From the NCBI GenBank assembly GCA_937871295.1, contig CALMRE010000063.1:1-40992 (forward strand): DNA of 40,992 bases, in the 5' to 3' direction. Below the pieces are notes generated by a model, which searched no databases, had not been told where the DNA came from, and was given only the letters and a program-made list of their open reading frames with translations. The number at the start of each line of letters is the position of its first letter. The stretch's first letter is position 1. This stretch comes from an uncultured bacterium (GTDB lineage: Bacteria; UBP6; UBA1177; JAKLFG01). Position numbers and translations under genes: made by a program. Positions 15,887 to 31,104 of this stretch are shown piece after piece.

Positions 15887-16072
15887 TTACCAGCTCGACT
15901 TGGTGACGCCGGGGATAAGCCCGTTGGTCGCCAGCTTGCGGAAACAGAGCCGGCACATGTCGAATTTCCTAATGTAGGCGCGGGCACGGCCGCACAGCGG
16001 ACAGCGATTATGGAACCGCGTCGGGAACGCCGGCTTTTTGACCGCCTTGAGCCTCATCGTCAATCTGGCCAC
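15887..16072 (-). CDS. rpsN: 30S ribosomal protein S14, type Z
   Basis: This is the short, 61-residue zinc-binding form of S14, with CxxC pairs at residues 24/27 and 40/43. It begins [16 protein letters not shown] and ends [11 protein letters not shown], typical of type Z. S14 is in the 30S head. It lies between rplE and rpsH as expected. Confidence 0.97.
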   Translation of the reverse strand: MARLTMRLKAVKKPAFPTRFHNRCPLCGRARAYIRKFDMCRLCFRKLATNGLIPGVTKSSW

Positions 16073-16101
16073 TGATCGTCCTCCTTAAAAATATCGTTCC
16101 T

Positions 16102-16755
16102 TCAGTTGTTGAAAGGCATGTTGAACATCTTGAGCAGCGCCTTCGCCTCCTGATCGTTGCGGGCGGTGGTGCAGATCGTGACGTTAAGTCCCTTGGTCGT
16201 TTCGACCTTGTTGAAATCGATCTCGGGGAATATCATGAAGTCCTTGATGCCGAGCGTGTAGTTGCCGCGGCCGTCGAACGCCTTCCCGGAGATGCCGCGG
16301 AAGTCCTTGACGCGGGGAAGCGCAACCGATATCAGCCGGTCGAGGAAATCGTACATCCGGTCCTTGCGGAGGATGACCGAAGTACCGATGGGCATCCCTT
16401 CCCGGAGTTTGAAGGTCGCGATCGACTTGCGCGCCTTGTTGATGACCGGCTTCTGGCCGGCGATGGCGGTGAGTTCCTTGACCGCATCCTCCAGTATCTT
16501 CTTATTGGTTATCGCCTCGCCGACGCCCATATTCAGGACGATCTTCTCGACGCGCGGGATGGCCATCGGATTGGTGATGTTCAGTTCCTTCGCGAGCGCG
16601 GGGCGGACCTCCTGTTCATAGTAGGTGCGCATCCGGCTGACGTACTTCGGCTGTTTCTCGGCCGCCGGGGCCGCTTTTTCCTTCGGCGCCTTCTGCTGTT
16701 TCTCGGCCGCCGGGGCCTTCTTTTCCTTGGCCTCTTTCTGCTGCTTCTCAGCCAT
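16102..16755 (-). CDS. rplE: 50S ribosomal protein L5 with N-terminal repeat extension
   Basis: Residues about 38-217 are a normal L5, including [33 protein letters not shown] and [10 protein letters not shown]5 binds 5S rRNA and contacts P-site tRNA and S13. The first 37 residues are an unusual low-complexity extension built of two imperfect 15-residue units rich in Glu, Lys, Gln, Ala and Pro. The ATG at 16755 starts the extension. An internal start at Met42 (MRTYYEQEV) would give the canonical length, but no good ribosome binding site is visible before it. The tail resembles the L17 extension in composition. Confidence 0.95.
   Translation of the reverse strand: MAEKQQKEAKEKKAPAAEKQQKAPKEKAAPAAEKQPKYVSRMRTYYEQEVRPALAKELNITNPMAIPRVEKIVLNMGVGEAITNKKILEDAVKELTAIAGQKPVINKARKSIATFKLREGMPIGTSVILRKDRMYDFLDRLISVALPRVKDFRGISGKAFDGRGNYTLGIKDFMIFPEIDFNKVETTKGLNVTICTTARNDQEAKALLKMFNMPFNN
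16660..16749 (-). repeat. two 45-bp imperfect tandem repeats inside rplE
   Basis: Units 16660-16704 and 16705-16749 are in frame, 15 codons each, and encode EKQQKxxKEKxAPAA-type peptides. They begin with the same GGCCGCCGGGGCC sequence on the plus strand and differ at several positions. A partial third unit (EKQPK) follows on the protein side. This is a within-gene expansion of a ribosomal protein N-terminus. Confidence 0.9.
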
Positions 16756-16767
16756 TGATCGTCTCCA

Positions 16768-17088
16768 CTATTCTATGGTTTCGCCGCATTTGCGGCAGAA
16801 GCGGACCCGTTTGCCGTCGCCGAGTTCTTTGCGCCGGAACGAGGTCGCTTCGGAGCACTTGGGACAGATGGCCCGCACGTTCGAGATATGGATGGGCATC
16901 GCCTTGTCGACGATCCCCGCCTCGCGGTTCGGCCCCTGCTTCTGGTGCTTCTTGTACACATTGATGTTCTCGACGACCACTTTCTCGTTCTTGGTGAGGA
17001 CGCGGAGGACCTTACCGGCCTTCCCCTTGTCCTTGCCGGTGAGGACGCGGACCGTGTCGTTCTTCTTGATATTCGCCATCGTAGTCAT
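16768..17088 (-). CDS. rplX: 50S ribosomal protein L24
   Basis: The 106-residue assembly initiator of the 50S subunit has a KOW motif in [21 protein letters not shown] and the conserved NVYKKHQK. The C-terminal CPKC...CRKCG forms a zinc-ribbon-like element found in many bacterial L24 proteins. ATG at 17088 with GGGAGA upstream; an internal ATG at 17079 is also possible. It is followed by rplE. Confidence 0.96.
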   Translation of the reverse strand: MTTMANIKKNDTVRVLTGKDKGKAGKVLRVLTKNEKVVVENINVYKKHQKQGPNREAGIVDKAMPIHISNVRAICPKCSEATSFRRKELGDGKRVRFCRKCGETIE

Positions 17089-17098
17089 GGTATTCTCC

Positions 17099-17467
17099 CT
17101 ACAGGACCTCGGGCGCGAGCGAGATGATCTTCATAAAACCCTTCGTCCGGAGTTCGCGCGCCACCGGGCCGAAAACACGGGTGCCAACCGGTTCATAGTA
17201 GTCATCGAGAATGACCACCGCGTTATCGTCAAAGCGAATGTACGAACCATCCTCGCGCTTGAGCTCCTTGGCCTGCCGCACGATGACCGCCCGTTTCACT
17301 TCGCCCTTTTTCACCTTGCCTTTCGGTTCGGCGTCCTTGATGGAAACGACTATGATATCGCCGATGCCGGCATAGCGCCGCTTGGAGCCGCCGTACACCT
17401 TGATGCACTGCGCCTCTTTGGCGCCCGAATTGTCGGCGACCGCCAGTCTGGTCTGTTCCTGTATCAT
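17099..17467 (-). CDS. rplN: 50S ribosomal protein L14
   Basis: The 122-residue L14 forms intersubunit bridges and is the docking site of RsfS. It starts [19 protein letters not shown] and ends with [12 protein letters not shown], which match the family throughout. Its ATG overlaps the rpsQ stop by 4 nt (ATGA), indicating coupled translation. Confidence 0.98.
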   Translation of the reverse strand: MIQEQTRLAVADNSGAKEAQCIKVYGGSKRRYAGIGDIIVVSIKDAEPKGKVKKGEVKRAVIVRQAKELKREDGSYIRFDDNAVVILDDYYEPVGTRVFGPVARELRTKGFMKIISLAPEVL

Positions 17468-17727
17468 GACTTGCCCCCCTCACGCTCGATCTTGCTGACG
17501 ACGAGCCACCGCTTCCGCGCGCTGACCGGAGCGCATTCGCTGATGCGGACACGGTCGCCGCTCTTGCAGAGGTTCTGTTCGTCGTGCGCCATGTATTTCT
17601 TGCGCGCGGTGACCATTTTCTTATAGAGCGGGTGCTTGTAGCGGCGCGTTACCATGACGGTCACGGTCTTGTCGGCCTTGTCGCTCACCACCACGCCCGT
17701 CAGTATCCTTTTATGGCTTGTTTTCAT
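17464..17727 (-). CDS. rpsQ: 30S ribosomal protein S17
   Basis: The 87-residue OB-fold 16S rRNA-binding protein carries [19 protein letters not shown] and [18 protein letters not shown], the PROSITE-type signature of S17. ATG at 17727, 5 nt after rpmC. Standard position in the S10-spc junction. Confidence 0.97.
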   Translation of the reverse strand: MKTSHKRILTGVVVSDKADKTVTVMVTRRYKHPLYKKMVTARKKYMAHDEQNLCKSGDRVRISECAPVSARKRWLVVSKIEREGGKS

Positions 17728-17732
17728 CGTTC

Positions 17733-17933
17733 CTACCTCTTATCCGTAGCCGTGTTCTCGGTGAGGAAGGTATGGACGCGGGCGATGTCCTTCCTGACCA
17801 GCCTGATGCGGGATGAGTTCTGGAGCTGGCCCATGGCCTTCTGGACGCGCAGGTTGAAATGCTCCTCCTCCAGAGTGTGGAGCATCTCCTTGAGCTCCTC
17901 CGCGTTCTTTTTCTTCAGTTCCGTTGTCTTCAT
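17733..17933 (-). CDS. rpmC: 50S ribosomal protein L29
   Basis: The 66-residue helical hairpin at the exit tunnel helps dock trigger factor and SRP. It contains [21 protein letters not shown] and [12 protein letters not shown], the family core. The ATG at 17933 overlaps the rplP stop by 4 nt. Confidence 0.95.
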   Translation of the reverse strand: MKTTELKKKNAEELKEMLHTLEEEHFNLRVQKAMGQLQNSSRIRLVRKDIARVHTFLTENTATDKR

Positions 17934-18349
17934 TTTATCTCGTCTCCCTTCGCAACGACCTTGGTCCTGACCGGAAGCTTATAGGCGGCGAGGCGCAACG
18001 CCTCCTTGGCGGCGGCATCATCCAGATCGCCGAGTTCGAACAGGATACGGCCCGGCTTGACCACGCAGACCCACTCTTCGGGGTTGCCCTTACCTTTGCC
18101 CATTCTGGTTTCCTGCGGCTTCTTGGTGATCGGTTTGTCGGGGAACACCCTTATCCACATGCGGCCGCCTTTTCGGGCGATACGCATGATGGCGACACGC
18201 GCCGCCTCGATCTGACGGCTGGTGAGCCAGCCGCTCTCGAGCGCCTTGAGCGCGTATTCACCGAAATCTATGGCATTGCAGGAGGTCGAGATGCCGGCCA
18301 TGCGGCCTTTCATCATCTTCCTATATTTTACCTTGTTCGGCATCAACAT
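17930..18349 (-). CDS. rplP: 50S ribosomal protein L16
   Basis: The 139-residue L16 contacts the A-site tRNA elbow and is a late 50S assembly protein. It begins [11 protein letters not shown] and contains [17 protein letters not shown] and [13 protein letters not shown], all diagnostic. ATG at 18349. The stop overlaps the rpmC start. Confidence 0.97.
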   Translation of the reverse strand: MLMPNKVKYRKMMKGRMAGISTSCNAIDFGEYALKALESGWLTSRQIEAARVAIMRIARKGGRMWIRVFPDKPITKKPQETRMGKGKGNPEEWVCVVKPGRILFELGDLDDAAAKEALRLAAYKLPVRTKVVAKGDEIK

Positions 18350-18371
18350 GACGGTTACCTATCGCTTCAGG

Positions 18372-19040
18372 TTAATTCTTCTTGGCGCCTTTCCGCTTGG
18401 CCTCGAACCGTTTCGAGACCTCGCCTTTGTATATCCAGACCTTGATGCCGATCGTGCCGTAGGTGGTACGGGCGACCGCGTGTCCGTATTCGATGTTGGC
18501 GCGCAGGGTATGGAGCGGGGTGCGGCCCTCGTGATAACGCTCGACCCGCGCGATCTCGTTGCCGCCCAGACGGCCGCCGACCTGCACCTTGATCCCCTCG
18601 ATGCCGCTTTTGATCGCGTTGCCCATGGCGCGCTTCATGACGCGGCGGAAGTGGGCCCGCTTTTCGATCTGCTCGGCAATGCTCTCGGAAACGAGCTGCG
18701 CGTCGATCTCAGGCTTCTTGACCTCTTCGGGCTGCACGAATATCTCCTGCGAACCCTTGGCGAGCTTGGCGACGATCTGCTTTATCTTCTCGATGCCCGC
18801 CCCCTGTTTGCCCACGATGATCCCCGGCTTGGCGGCGAACAGCGTGACCTTCAGTTTATCGCCCGAACGCTCGATGTTGAGATTTGAAAGTCCGGCGGCG
18901 TAGAATTCCTTCTTGATCGCCGTGCGGATCTTGAGATCCTCGTGAAGCCACTTCGCGTAGTTCCGGTGCGAATACCACACCGAATTCCACGTTCTCGTGA
19001 TACCGAGCCGCAGACCGACGGGATTGACTTTCTGACCCAA
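18372..19040 (-). CDS. rpsC: 30S ribosomal protein S3
   Basis: The 222-residue protein lies at the mRNA entry of the 30S subunit and contributes to helicase activity. It starts GQKVNPVGLRLG, contains the KH-type element GIIVGKQGAGIEKIK and ends in the S3 C-terminal domain (YGTIGIKVWIYKGEV). The start codon is TTG at 19040; AGGAGG lies about 6 nt upstream and no other in-frame start is plausible. Confidence 0.97.
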   Translation of the reverse strand: MGQKVNPVGLRLGITRTWNSVWYSHRNYAKWLHEDLKIRTAIKKEFYAAGLSNLNIERSGDKLKVTLFAAKPGIIVGKQGAGIEKIKQIVAKLAKGSQEIFVQPEEVKKPEIDAQLVSESIAEQIEKRAHFRRVMKRAMGNAIKSGIEGIKVQVGGRLGGNEIARVERYHEGRTPLHTLRANIEYGHAVARTTYGTIGIKVWIYKGEVSKRFEAKRKGAKKN

Positions 19041-19053
19041 GCGACACCTCCTG

Positions 19054-19410
19054 TTATGCTACTTTTTCGCTCTTTTCGCCCAGTTCGATCGTCACGTGGC
19101 TGGTCCGCTTGACGATACGACTCGCGCGACCGTGCGACTTGGTGACGAAACGCTTCCACATGGGACCCTCATCGACCGCGATCACGGTGACGTACAGTTT
19201 GTCCGGGTCAAGGCTGAAATTATTCTCCGCGTTGGCGATAGCCGAATTGAGGAGTTTTTTCAGCGCGACGGCGGCGCGACGATTAGTGAAATCAAGGAGG
19301 TTCTGTGCCTCCTCTGCCCGTTTGCCGCGAATGATATCGGCTACTTCCCGGACGCGGCGCGGGCTCATCCGGTAATATTTCAAGGTGGCCTTTACGACTT
19401 TTGTTTCCAT
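19054..19410 (-). CDS. rplV: 50S ribosomal protein L22
   Basis: The 118-residue protein sends a beta-hairpin into the exit tunnel. The start YYRMSPRRVREVADIIRGK and the C-terminal KSHGRASRIVKRTSHVTIEL are typical. ATG at 19410. The 65-nt gap to rpsS is the largest inside the S10 part and holds no convincing promoter. Confidence 0.96.
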   Translation of the reverse strand: METKVVKATLKYYRMSPRRVREVADIIRGKRAEEAQNLLDFTNRRAAVALKKLLNSAIANAENNFSLDPDKLYVTVIAVDEGPMWKRFVTKSHGRASRIVKRTSHVTIELGEKSEKVA

Positions 19411-19475
19411 TGCCTCTCTCCAGCTCGCAAGAAATAAAGCGGGGGTACTCTATTCATTTTCCTCAGTTTTGCAAC

Positions 19476-19745
19476 TTATTTTTTCTGCGCACCGGCATGG
19501 CTCCGGAAGGTCCGCGTGGGAGAGAACTCGCCCAGTTTGAACCCGACCATCTCCTCGGTGACGAAGACCGGAATGAACTTCTGCCCGTTATGCACGGCGA
19601 AGGTGAGTCCCACCATCTCGGGTACTATCGTCGAACGGCGCGACCAGGTCTTTATCGGTTTCCGGTCTCCCGAATCGATCGATTTGACGACCTTTTTCCA
19701 GAGGTGTTCGTCAACGAACGGCCCCTTTTTGATTGAGCGCGGCAT
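19476..19745 (-). CDS. rpsS: 30S ribosomal protein S19
   Basis: The 89-residue 30S head protein pairs with S13. It begins [15 protein letters not shown] and contains [15 protein letters not shown] and [12 protein letters not shown], all conserved. ATG at 19745. The 65 nt following it before rplV show no clear hairpin. Confidence 0.97.
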   Translation of the reverse strand: MPRSIKKGPFVDEHLWKKVVKSIDSGDRKPIKTWSRRSTIVPEMVGLTFAVHNGQKFIPVFVTEEMVGFKLGEFSPTRTFRSHAGAQKK

Positions 19746-19781
19746 GTATCCTCCCTCGTTCTCGCGGTTTATCCTATTGTA

Positions 19782-20612
19782 TTACTTTTTTCCACGCCGA
19801 CGGATCCGGAAGCGGTCGGTCCGCTTGCTGTTGCGCGTCTTGTAGCCTCTGGTCGGCACGCCCCACGGCGTTACCGGGTGGCGGCCGCCCGCGGTCTTGC
19901 CTTCACCGCCGCCGTGCGGATGGTCGATCGGGTTCATGACCACGCCGCGGACCTTCGGCCGCCGGCCGAGCCAGCGGGTCTTGCCTGCTTTTCCGATACG
20001 GGTGTTCGCCGCTTCGCTGTTGCCGACCTGTCCGATCGTGGCGCGACACTCGAGGTTGATGAGCCGGATCTCGCCCGACGGCATACGGACGGTGGCATAG
20101 TCACCCTCTTTGCCGAGAAGCTGCAACCCGGCCGCCGCGGCACGCGCGATCTGGCCGCCTTTGCCGATCTTGAGTTCGACATTGTGGATGAAGGTGCCCA
20201 CCGGCACATAGCGAAGTTTCATCGCATTGCCCGGACGGACATCGGCTTCCTTGTCGGTACTGACGATCATATCGCCGACAGCGATCTTCTCGGGCGCGAT
20301 GATGTAGCGTTTTTCGCCGTCGAGATAATTGATGAGCGCGATGCGGGCGTTGCGGTTCGGATCGTACTCGATCGCCGCCACCTTGCCGGGAACGTCGATC
20401 TTATCGCGCCGGAAATCGATGATACGGTATTGCCGCTTGTTGCCGCCGCCGCGATGGCGTGTGGTGATCCGGCCGTGAGCATTGCGACCGCCCGACTTCT
20501 TCATGGAGCGGGTCAGCCCCTTCTCCGGACGTTTACTCGACAGCTCGGCGTGATCGGCCACCGACATATTACGCCGGCCCGCCGATGTGGGGTTGTAGAC
20601 CTTGATACCCAT
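19782..20612 (-). CDS. rplB: 50S ribosomal protein L2
   Basis: The 276-residue primary 23S rRNA-binding protein is needed for subunit association and peptidyl transfer. Conserved parts include [19 protein letters not shown], the C-terminal [14 protein letters not shown] (with the histidine implicated near the peptidyl-transferase centre), and [18 protein letters not shown] at 20612, 19 nt after rplW. Confidence 0.98.
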   Translation of the reverse strand: MGIKVYNPTSAGRRNMSVADHAELSSKRPEKGLTRSMKKSGGRNAHGRITTRHRGGGNKRQYRIIDFRRDKIDVPGKVAAIEYDPNRNARIALINYLDGEKRYIIAPEKIAVGDMIVSTDKEADVRPGNAMKLRYVPVGTFIHNVELKIGKGGQIARAAAAGLQLLGKEGDYATVRMPSGEIRLINLECRATIGQVGNSEAANTRIGKAGKTRWLGRRPKVRGVVMNPIDHPHGGGEGKTAGGRHPVTPWGVPTRGYKTRNSKRTDRFRIRRRGKK

Positions 20613-20631
20613 CTGCTATGCCCCCTTGTGG

Positions 20632-20931
20632 TTATACACCCTGAATAAAGTTGATACTGTAGCCCTTCTGCAGGGTCACATAGGCCTTTTTCCGGTTGTT
20701 GCGTTTGCCGGTGACCCGCTTCACCTGCTTGACCTTGCCCCGCACGATAACGGTGTTGACCTCTTTGACCTTTACATCAAAAAGATTCTCGATCGCCTCT
20801 TTTATCTCTTCCTTGTTGGCATCGATGGCCACTTCGAAGAGATACCCCTTGTCCTCGCCGCGCGAGAGCGCCGTCGATTTCTCGGTGATGATGGGGCGCT
20901 TGACGATGCCGAAATACTGTAGTTTTTTCAT
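20632..20931 (-). CDS. rplW: 50S ribosomal protein L23
   Basis: The 99-residue exit-tunnel protein is the docking site for trigger factor and SRP. It contains VKRPIITEKSTAL at the start, VAIDANKEEIKEAIENLF, and KQVKRVTGKRNNRKKAYVTL. The ATG overlaps the rplD stop by 4 nt. Confidence 0.96.
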   Translation of the reverse strand: MKKLQYFGIVKRPIITEKSTALSRGEDKGYLFEVAIDANKEEIKEAIENLFDVKVKEVNTVIVRGKVKQVKRVTGKRNNRKKAYVTLQKGYSINFIQGV

Positions 20932-21560
20932 GACGCGTAGACCTCGTTGATGTAAGCCGCCGCCTCTTCGGTCATGATGATGGTCTTGTAGGCGACTATG
21001 TCATACAGGTTGACCTGCGTGAAATGCAGCACCAGATATTCGGGGATATTGCGCACGCTCATGACGAAGTTGTCCTCGCCGTCGCCGGTGAGAATGATCG
21101 CCTCGGGGATGTTCCATGTCTTTTTAAGGAGCGTGGATGCCGCTCTGGTCTGGATTTTCTCGAAGTTGAAGCCCTTCACGACGAACAGGTTCCCGCTCTC
21201 GAGGCGTTCCGAAAGGACCGCCTTGACCGCCAGACGACGCTTCTTGGTCGGCACCGTATAGGAATAATCGCGCGGCTGAGGACCGAGGATGACGTAACCG
21301 CCGCGGCAGATGCCGGCACGGGTAGTGCCGCGACGGGCGCGGCCGGTACCTTTTTGCTTGAACGGCTTGGCGCCGCCGCCCGACACGGTGGAAGAGGTCT
21401 TGGTCGCATGGGTGCCGGAACGCCAGCCGGCGGTCTGCATGCGGACGACCTCGTAGACCGCGACCTGCTTTTCCTTCCACGCGATCGAGAATACTTTGTC
21501 GTTCAGCTCAAGGCTGCCGACTTTTTTCTTGTCGCGATCGAACACATCTATTACGGGCAT
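20928..21560 (-). CDS. rplD: 50S ribosomal protein L4
   Basis: The 210-residue protein has a tunnel-constricting loop around KPFKQKGTGRARRGTTRAG and a globular domain with TKKRRLAVKAVLSER. In E. coli L4 represses the S10 operon. The ATG at 21560 (MPVIDVFD) has GGAGG upstream; the longer ORF reaching 21803 continues into rplC in another frame and was rejected. It overlaps rplW by 4 nt. Confidence 0.96.
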   Translation of the reverse strand: MPVIDVFDRDKKKVGSLELNDKVFSIAWKEKQVAVYEVVRMQTAGWRSGTHATKTSSTVSGGGAKPFKQKGTGRARRGTTRAGICRGGYVILGPQPRDYSYTVPTKKRRLAVKAVLSERLESGNLFVVKGFNFEKIQTRAASTLLKKTWNIPEAIILTGDGEDNFVMSVRNIPEYLVLHFTQVNLYDIVAYKTIIMTEEAAAYINEVYAS

Positions 21561-21571
21561 CTCGGCCTCCG

Positions 21572-22198
21572 TTACTTGCTTCTCTTGATGTATACTACGC
21601 CGCCGGCCGCGCCGGGAACGGCACCTTTCACGAGAATGAGGTTCTTCTCGGGGTAGATCTTGACCACCTCGAGATTTTTCACCGTCACCTGCTCGTTGCC
21701 GTACCTGCCGGCCATATGCTTGCCCTTCCATATTTTGCCCGGGTGGACATTCTGACCGACCGAACCGCCCTTGCGGTGGAATTTCGAACCGTGGGCATCG
21801 CACCCGCCGGAGAAGTTCCAGCGTTTCACCACGCCGGTGAAGCCGCGGCCTTTCGTGAAACCGGTGATCTTGACCTTTTCGCCGACCTTGAACAGATCGG
21901 CCTTCAGTTCGTCGCCGAGATTGAGCGCGCCCAGATCGGCGTCGCTCACACGGAATTCCTTGAGCCGCCGGTATATCCCCTTCCCGGCTGCCTTGAAGTG
22001 CCCCGCCTCCGGCTTCAGCACATTCTTTTCCTTCTTTTCGAAACCGAGCTGGACCGCCGAGTAGCCGTCCTTGTCCATGCTTTTCTTCTGTATGATGAAG
22101 CAGGGGCCGGCCTCGATCACGGTCACGGGTATCGACACGCCGTCTTCGCTGAAGATCTGTGTCATCCCGACCTTTTTTCCAATTAGTCCTGCGGTCAT
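21572..22198 (-). CDS. rplC: 50S ribosomal protein L3
   Basis: The 208-residue early assembly protein has a loop that reaches the peptidyl-transferase centre. It begins [14 protein letters not shown] and contains [31 protein letters not shown] and [15 protein letters not shown], all conserved. ATG at 22198, 37 nt after rpsJ. Confidence 0.97.
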   Translation of the reverse strand: MTAGLIGKKVGMTQIFSEDGVSIPVTVIEAGPCFIIQKKSMDKDGYSAVQLGFEKKEKNVLKPEAGHFKAAGKGIYRRLKEFRVSDADLGALNLGDELKADLFKVGEKVKITGFTKGRGFTGVVKRWNFSGGCDAHGSKFHRKGGSVGQNVHPGKIWKGKHMAGRYGNEQVTVKNLEVVKIYPEKNLILVKGAVPGAAGGVVYIKRSK

Positions 22199-22235
22199 GG
22201 TATCCCTCTCCGTTTAAACTCTCTTTTCGGGCACC

Positions 22236-22544
<309 letters not shown>

Positions 22545-22563
22545 GATACACCTCTCTATCTGG

Positions 22564-23773
<1,210 letters not shown>

Positions 23774-23774
23774 C

Positions 23775-25859
23775 TTAATAATATGCGAACAGCTGAGACC
23801 TTATACTCTCGGGTAGCTCCCGATAGAACGCGAACTGCATCGTGTAGGTGGCGCGGCCCTGCGAACGGGAACGGAGGTCGGTCGAATAGCCGAACATCTC
23901 CGAAAGCGGGACCTGCGCGCGGACTATCTTCGCCTTCGCGCCACGGCCTTCGTTCATGCCGACCACTTCGCCGCGACGGCTCCGCAGATCGCCGAGCACA
24001 TCGCCGAGGTAATCGTCGGGAGTCGTTATCTCGACATCCATGACCGGTTCAAGTATGCGCGGCGCCCCTTTTTCCAGCGCCTCGCGGAAACAGGTGGAGG
24101 CGGCAACGCGGAACGCGATGTCTGACGAATCGACCTCGTGGGACGAACCGTCGACCAGCGTCACCTTCACATCAACCACCGGGAACCCGTGTTTTCCGCT
24201 CGTGGAGGCCGCCTCGACACCCTTCTTTATCGAACTGAAATACTCGTTGGGAATGACCCCGCCCTTCGTCTTTTCCTCGAACTGCATGCCGCTACCGGGC
24301 GCGAGCGGTTCGAGCGAGAAAACGACATGAGCGTACTGGCCCCGGCCGCCGGTCTGCTTGACATGCTTGTATTCGTGGCGGACCGCTTTTGTGATGGTCT
24401 CGCGGTAGCTCACCTGCGGCTTGCCGACATTCGCGTCGACCTTGAATTCGCGGCGGAGCCGTTCCACGAGCACCTCAAGGTGCAACTCGCCCATGCCCGA
24501 GATGATCGTCTGGCCCGTCTCCTGATCGGTGCGGACCTTGAAGCTCGGGTCTTCCTTCGAAAGTTTTTGAAGCGAATAACCGAGTTTCTCCTCGTCCGCT
24601 TTGGTCTTCGGTTCTATCGCGACCGAGATGACCGGATCGGGGAAATTCATCGGCTCGAAAACGACCGGCTTGGCCTTCTCGCACAGCGTCGAGCCGGTGG
24701 TTCCGTATTTAAGGCCGACTATCGCACCGATGTTGCCGGCGCGGATGACATCGACATCCTCGCGCTTGTTGGCGTGCATGCGGAGCAGTCTGCCGATGCG
24801 TTCCTGCTGATCGGCCGTCGCGTTGTAGACGAGCTGACCGTTCTGCAGTTCGCCCGAATAGACGCGGACATAGTTGAGCTCACCGACATACGGGTCGCTC
24901 ATGATCTTGAATATGTAGGCACCCAGTTCCTTGTCCTCGGGACGGCGCAGTATATCGGCGCCGGTCTTCGGATGGATCCCCTTGGCGGGCGGCACATCGT
25001 CGGGCGCGGGAAGATAATCGATGACCGCGTCGAGAAGCGGCTGAATCCCCTTGTTCTTGAAGGCCGAGCCGCAGAGGACCGGGAATATCGCGGAACTGAC
25101 CACTCCCTTGCGGAGCGCCGCCTTGAGCGTCGCCGCGTCGGGATCGTGGCCCTCAAGGAACCCTTTCATGATGGCGTCGTCGAACTCCGAGACCGCCTCG
25201 ATGAGCTTCTCGCGCGCCTGCCCGGTCTTTTCGATGAGCGCCGACGGTATCTCCGTTTCGAGACGATACTTCGCGCCGAGCATGTCGTTATCATAGTAGT
25301 AAGCGACCCGCTCGACCACATCGATTATGCCGAGAAAGTTCTCCTCTGCGCCGATGGGGAGCTGTATCGCCACTGCGTTCGCGCCGAGCCGTTCACGCAT
25401 CATCGACACGACATTGTCGAAATCGGCGCCGGTACGGTCCATCTTGTTGACAAAGGCGATGCGCGGTACATTGTAGCGGTCGGCCTGACGCCAGACCGTT
25501 TCGGACTGCGGCTGAACGCCGGCGACGGCGCAGAAGACCGCCACCGCACCGTCGAGCACCCGCAGCGACCGTTCCACCTCGACGGTGAAGTCGACATGAC
25601 CGGGGGTATCGATGATATTGATGCGTTTTTCTTTCCAGTGGCAGGTGGTCGCGGCGCTGGTGATGGTGATGCCGCGCTCCTGTTCCTGATCCATCCAATC
25701 CATGACGGCGGTCCCTTCGTGGACCTCGCCCATCTTGTACGAAACGCCGGTGTAGAAGAGGATGCGCTCGGTCGTCGTGGTCTTGCCCGCGTCGATGTGC
25801 GCCGCTATCCCGATGTTCCGGATATCGGCGAGCGCTATGTTCTTTTCCTTCACCGCCAT
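23775..25859 (-). CDS. fusA: elongation factor G
   Basis: The 694-residue translocase GTPase drives tRNA-mRNA movement and, with RRF, ribosome recycling. G1 is [15 protein letters not shown] near residue 20; [18 protein letters not shown] is the G3 region; NKMDR is G4. The C-terminal domains IV-V contain [11 protein letters not shown] and [20 protein letters not shown] at 25859. It lies between rpsG and tuf. Confidence 0.98.
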   Translation of the reverse strand: MAVKEKNIALADIRNIGIAAHIDAGKTTTTERILFYTGVSYKMGEVHEGTAVMDWMDQEQERGITITSAATTCHWKEKRINIIDTPGHVDFTVEVERSLRVLDGAVAVFCAVAGVQPQSETVWRQADRYNVPRIAFVNKMDRTGADFDNVVSMMRERLGANAVAIQLPIGAEENFLGIIDVVERVAYYYDNDMLGAKYRLETEIPSALIEKTGQAREKLIEAVSEFDDAIMKGFLEGHDPDAATLKAALRKGVVSSAIFPVLCGSAFKNKGIQPLLDAVIDYLPAPDDVPPAKGIHPKTGADILRRPEDKELGAYIFKIMSDPYVGELNYVRVYSGELQNGQLVYNATADQQERIGRLLRMHANKREDVDVIRAGNIGAIVGLKYGTTGSTLCEKAKPVVFEPMNFPDPVISVAIEPKTKADEEKLGYSLQKLSKEDPSFKVRTDQETGQTIISGMGELHLEVLVERLRREFKVDANVGKPQVSYRETITKAVRHEYKHVKQTGGRGQYAHVVFSLEPLAPGSGMQFEEKTKGGVIPNEYFSSIKKGVEAASTSGKHGFPVVDVKVTLVDGSSHEVDSSDIAFRVAASTCFREALEKGAPRILEPVMDVEITTPDDYLGDVLGDLRSRRGEVVGMNEGRGAKAKIVRAQVPLSEMFGYSTDLRSRSQGRATYTMQFAFYRELPESIRSQLFAYY

Positions 25860-25877
25860 GGGGACACTATCTCTCCA

Positions 25878-26348
25878 CTACCACTTGAAGTGGGCGAAGG
25901 CTTTATTGGCTTCGGCCATCTTGTGGGTCTCATCCATCTTCTTGAATGCGTTGCCTCGTTTGTTGAAGGCGTCGTCCAGCTCCGAAGAGAGCCGCTCGAT
26001 TATCCCTTTCTCGGAACGGTTGCGGGCCGCGGTGAGTATCCATTTCATCCCGATCGACTGGCTCTTCTCGAGCGTGACCTCGGTGGGCACCTGATAGTTG
26101 GCGCCGCCGATACGGGTCGATTTGACCATGACCTTCGGCCGGATGTTCTCGAGGGCGCGGCGGAACAGCTCGACGGGGCCGTCGTTCTTGCCCTTGGCCG
26201 CCTTTTCAAGCGCGCCGTAGACGATACTCTCGGCAACCGACTTCTCGCCTTTCAGCATGACCTTGTTGATGAATTTCTGGATGAGCACTTCGCCGTACTT
26301 CGAATCGGGAAGTATCTCTCTGTGCGATATGAACGCTTTTCTCGGCAT
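25878..26348 (-). CDS. rpsG: 30S ribosomal protein S7
   Basis: The 156-residue primary 16S rRNA-binding head protein represses the str operon in E. coli. It contains KFINKVMLKGEKSVAESIVYGAL, VKSTRIGGANYQVPTEV and the C-terminal KMAEANKAFAHFKW. ATG at 26348, 14 nt after rpsL. Confidence 0.98.
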   Translation of the reverse strand: MPRKAFISHREILPDSKYGEVLIQKFINKVMLKGEKSVAESIVYGALEKAAKGKNDGPVELFRRALENIRPKVMVKSTRIGGANYQVPTEVTLEKSQSIGMKWILTAARNRSEKGIIERLSSELDDAFNKRGNAFKKMDETHKMAEANKAFAHFKW

Positions 26349-26362
26349 GACTTTCCCCCTCT

Positions 26363-26734
26363 TTACTTAGGTCTCTTCGCGCCGTACTTCGAACGGCTCT
26401 GACGACGGCCATCGACCCCTGAAGTGTCGAACGTGCCGCGGACGATGTGATAGCGAACGCCGGGAAGGTCCTTGACGCGGCCGCCTCTCACGAGGACGAC
26501 GCTGTGCTCCTGCAGGTTGTGGCCCTCGCCGGGGATGTAGCAGGTGACCTCGAAGCCGCTTGTCAGCCGCACACGGGCCACTTTACGCAGCGCCGAGTTG
26601 GGTTTTTTCGGCGTCGTGGTGTAGACGCGGACACATACCCCCTTGCGCTGAGGGCACGAGACCAGCGCGGGACACTTGCTCTTGTACTTGATCGCCTCTC
26701 TTCCTTTTCTGACCAACTGGTTGATCGTCGGCAT
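26363..26734 (-). CDS. rpsL: 30S ribosomal protein S12
   Basis: The 123-residue decoding-centre protein begins [13 protein letters not shown]. Segments [19 protein letters not shown] and [17 protein letters not shown] carry the Lys residues corresponding to E. coli Lys42 and Lys87, so the sequence is of the streptomycin-susceptible type. The ATG at 26734 has GGGGAG upstream. The longer reading to 26920 passes through the promoter and was rejected. It is the first gene of the long str-to-alpha transcript. Confidence 0.97.
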   Translation of the reverse strand: MPTINQLVRKGREAIKYKSKCPALVSCPQRKGVCVRVYTTTPKKPNSALRKVARVRLTSGFEVTCYIPGEGHNLQEHSVVLVRGGRVKDLPGVRYHIVRGTFDTSGVDGRRQSRSKYGAKRPK

Positions 26735-26787
26735 CCTTGTTCTCCCCTTGTCTCTCCTGTTATAGACTGAGCAAAAAAACGTGGCCG

Positions 26788-26815
26788 ATTGTAGTGTAGG
26801 GTCTTCGGCTGTCAA
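26788..26815 (-). promoter_or_regulatory. strong sigma70-type promoter of the str-S10-spc-alpha superoperon
   Basis: On the minus strand TTGACA (26815-26810), a 16-nt spacer and TACAAT (26793-26788) give a perfect -35 and a five-of-six -10. It lies about 54 nt before rpsL and after the rpoC terminator, exactly where the str operon promoter belongs. The predicted start is near 26780, giving a leader of about 45 nt. Confidence 0.85.
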
Positions 26816-26856
26816 AGATTTTTTCCCTAGTGGAGATAACAGCTGATAATCAGAGG

Positions 26857-26886
26857 AAAAAAAAAGCGGCGCCCGGAGGCGCCGCC
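26857..26886 (-). terminator. intrinsic terminator after rpoC
   Basis: On the minus strand GCGGCGCC, loop TCCG and GGCGCCGC form an 8-bp GC stem (26885-26866), followed by nine T (26865-26857). It begins about 30 nt past the rpoC stop and separates the rpoBC transcript from the promoter at 26788-26815. Confidence 0.95.
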
Positions 26887-26916
26887 ATAGGATGAATCGC
26901 CCTTTTCGGGGCCCGC

Positions 26917-31092
<4,176 letters not shown>

Positions 31093-31104
31093 GGGAGCCT
31101 CCCT

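Noticed and set aside
19411-19475. possible internal promoter (TTGCAA-16-TAGAGT) between rpsS and rplV
   Set aside because: Both hexamers match consensus at only four of six bases, so it may be chance in an A/T-rich gap.
24138-26402. 754-codon plus-strand open frame opposite fusA and rpsG (and similar long frames at 4133-5752, 22240-23778, 26998-29109, 30148-31824)
   Set aside because: They are antisense shadows of conserved genes, created by strong third-position GC bias; their translations are Arg/Asp/His-rich and match no family.
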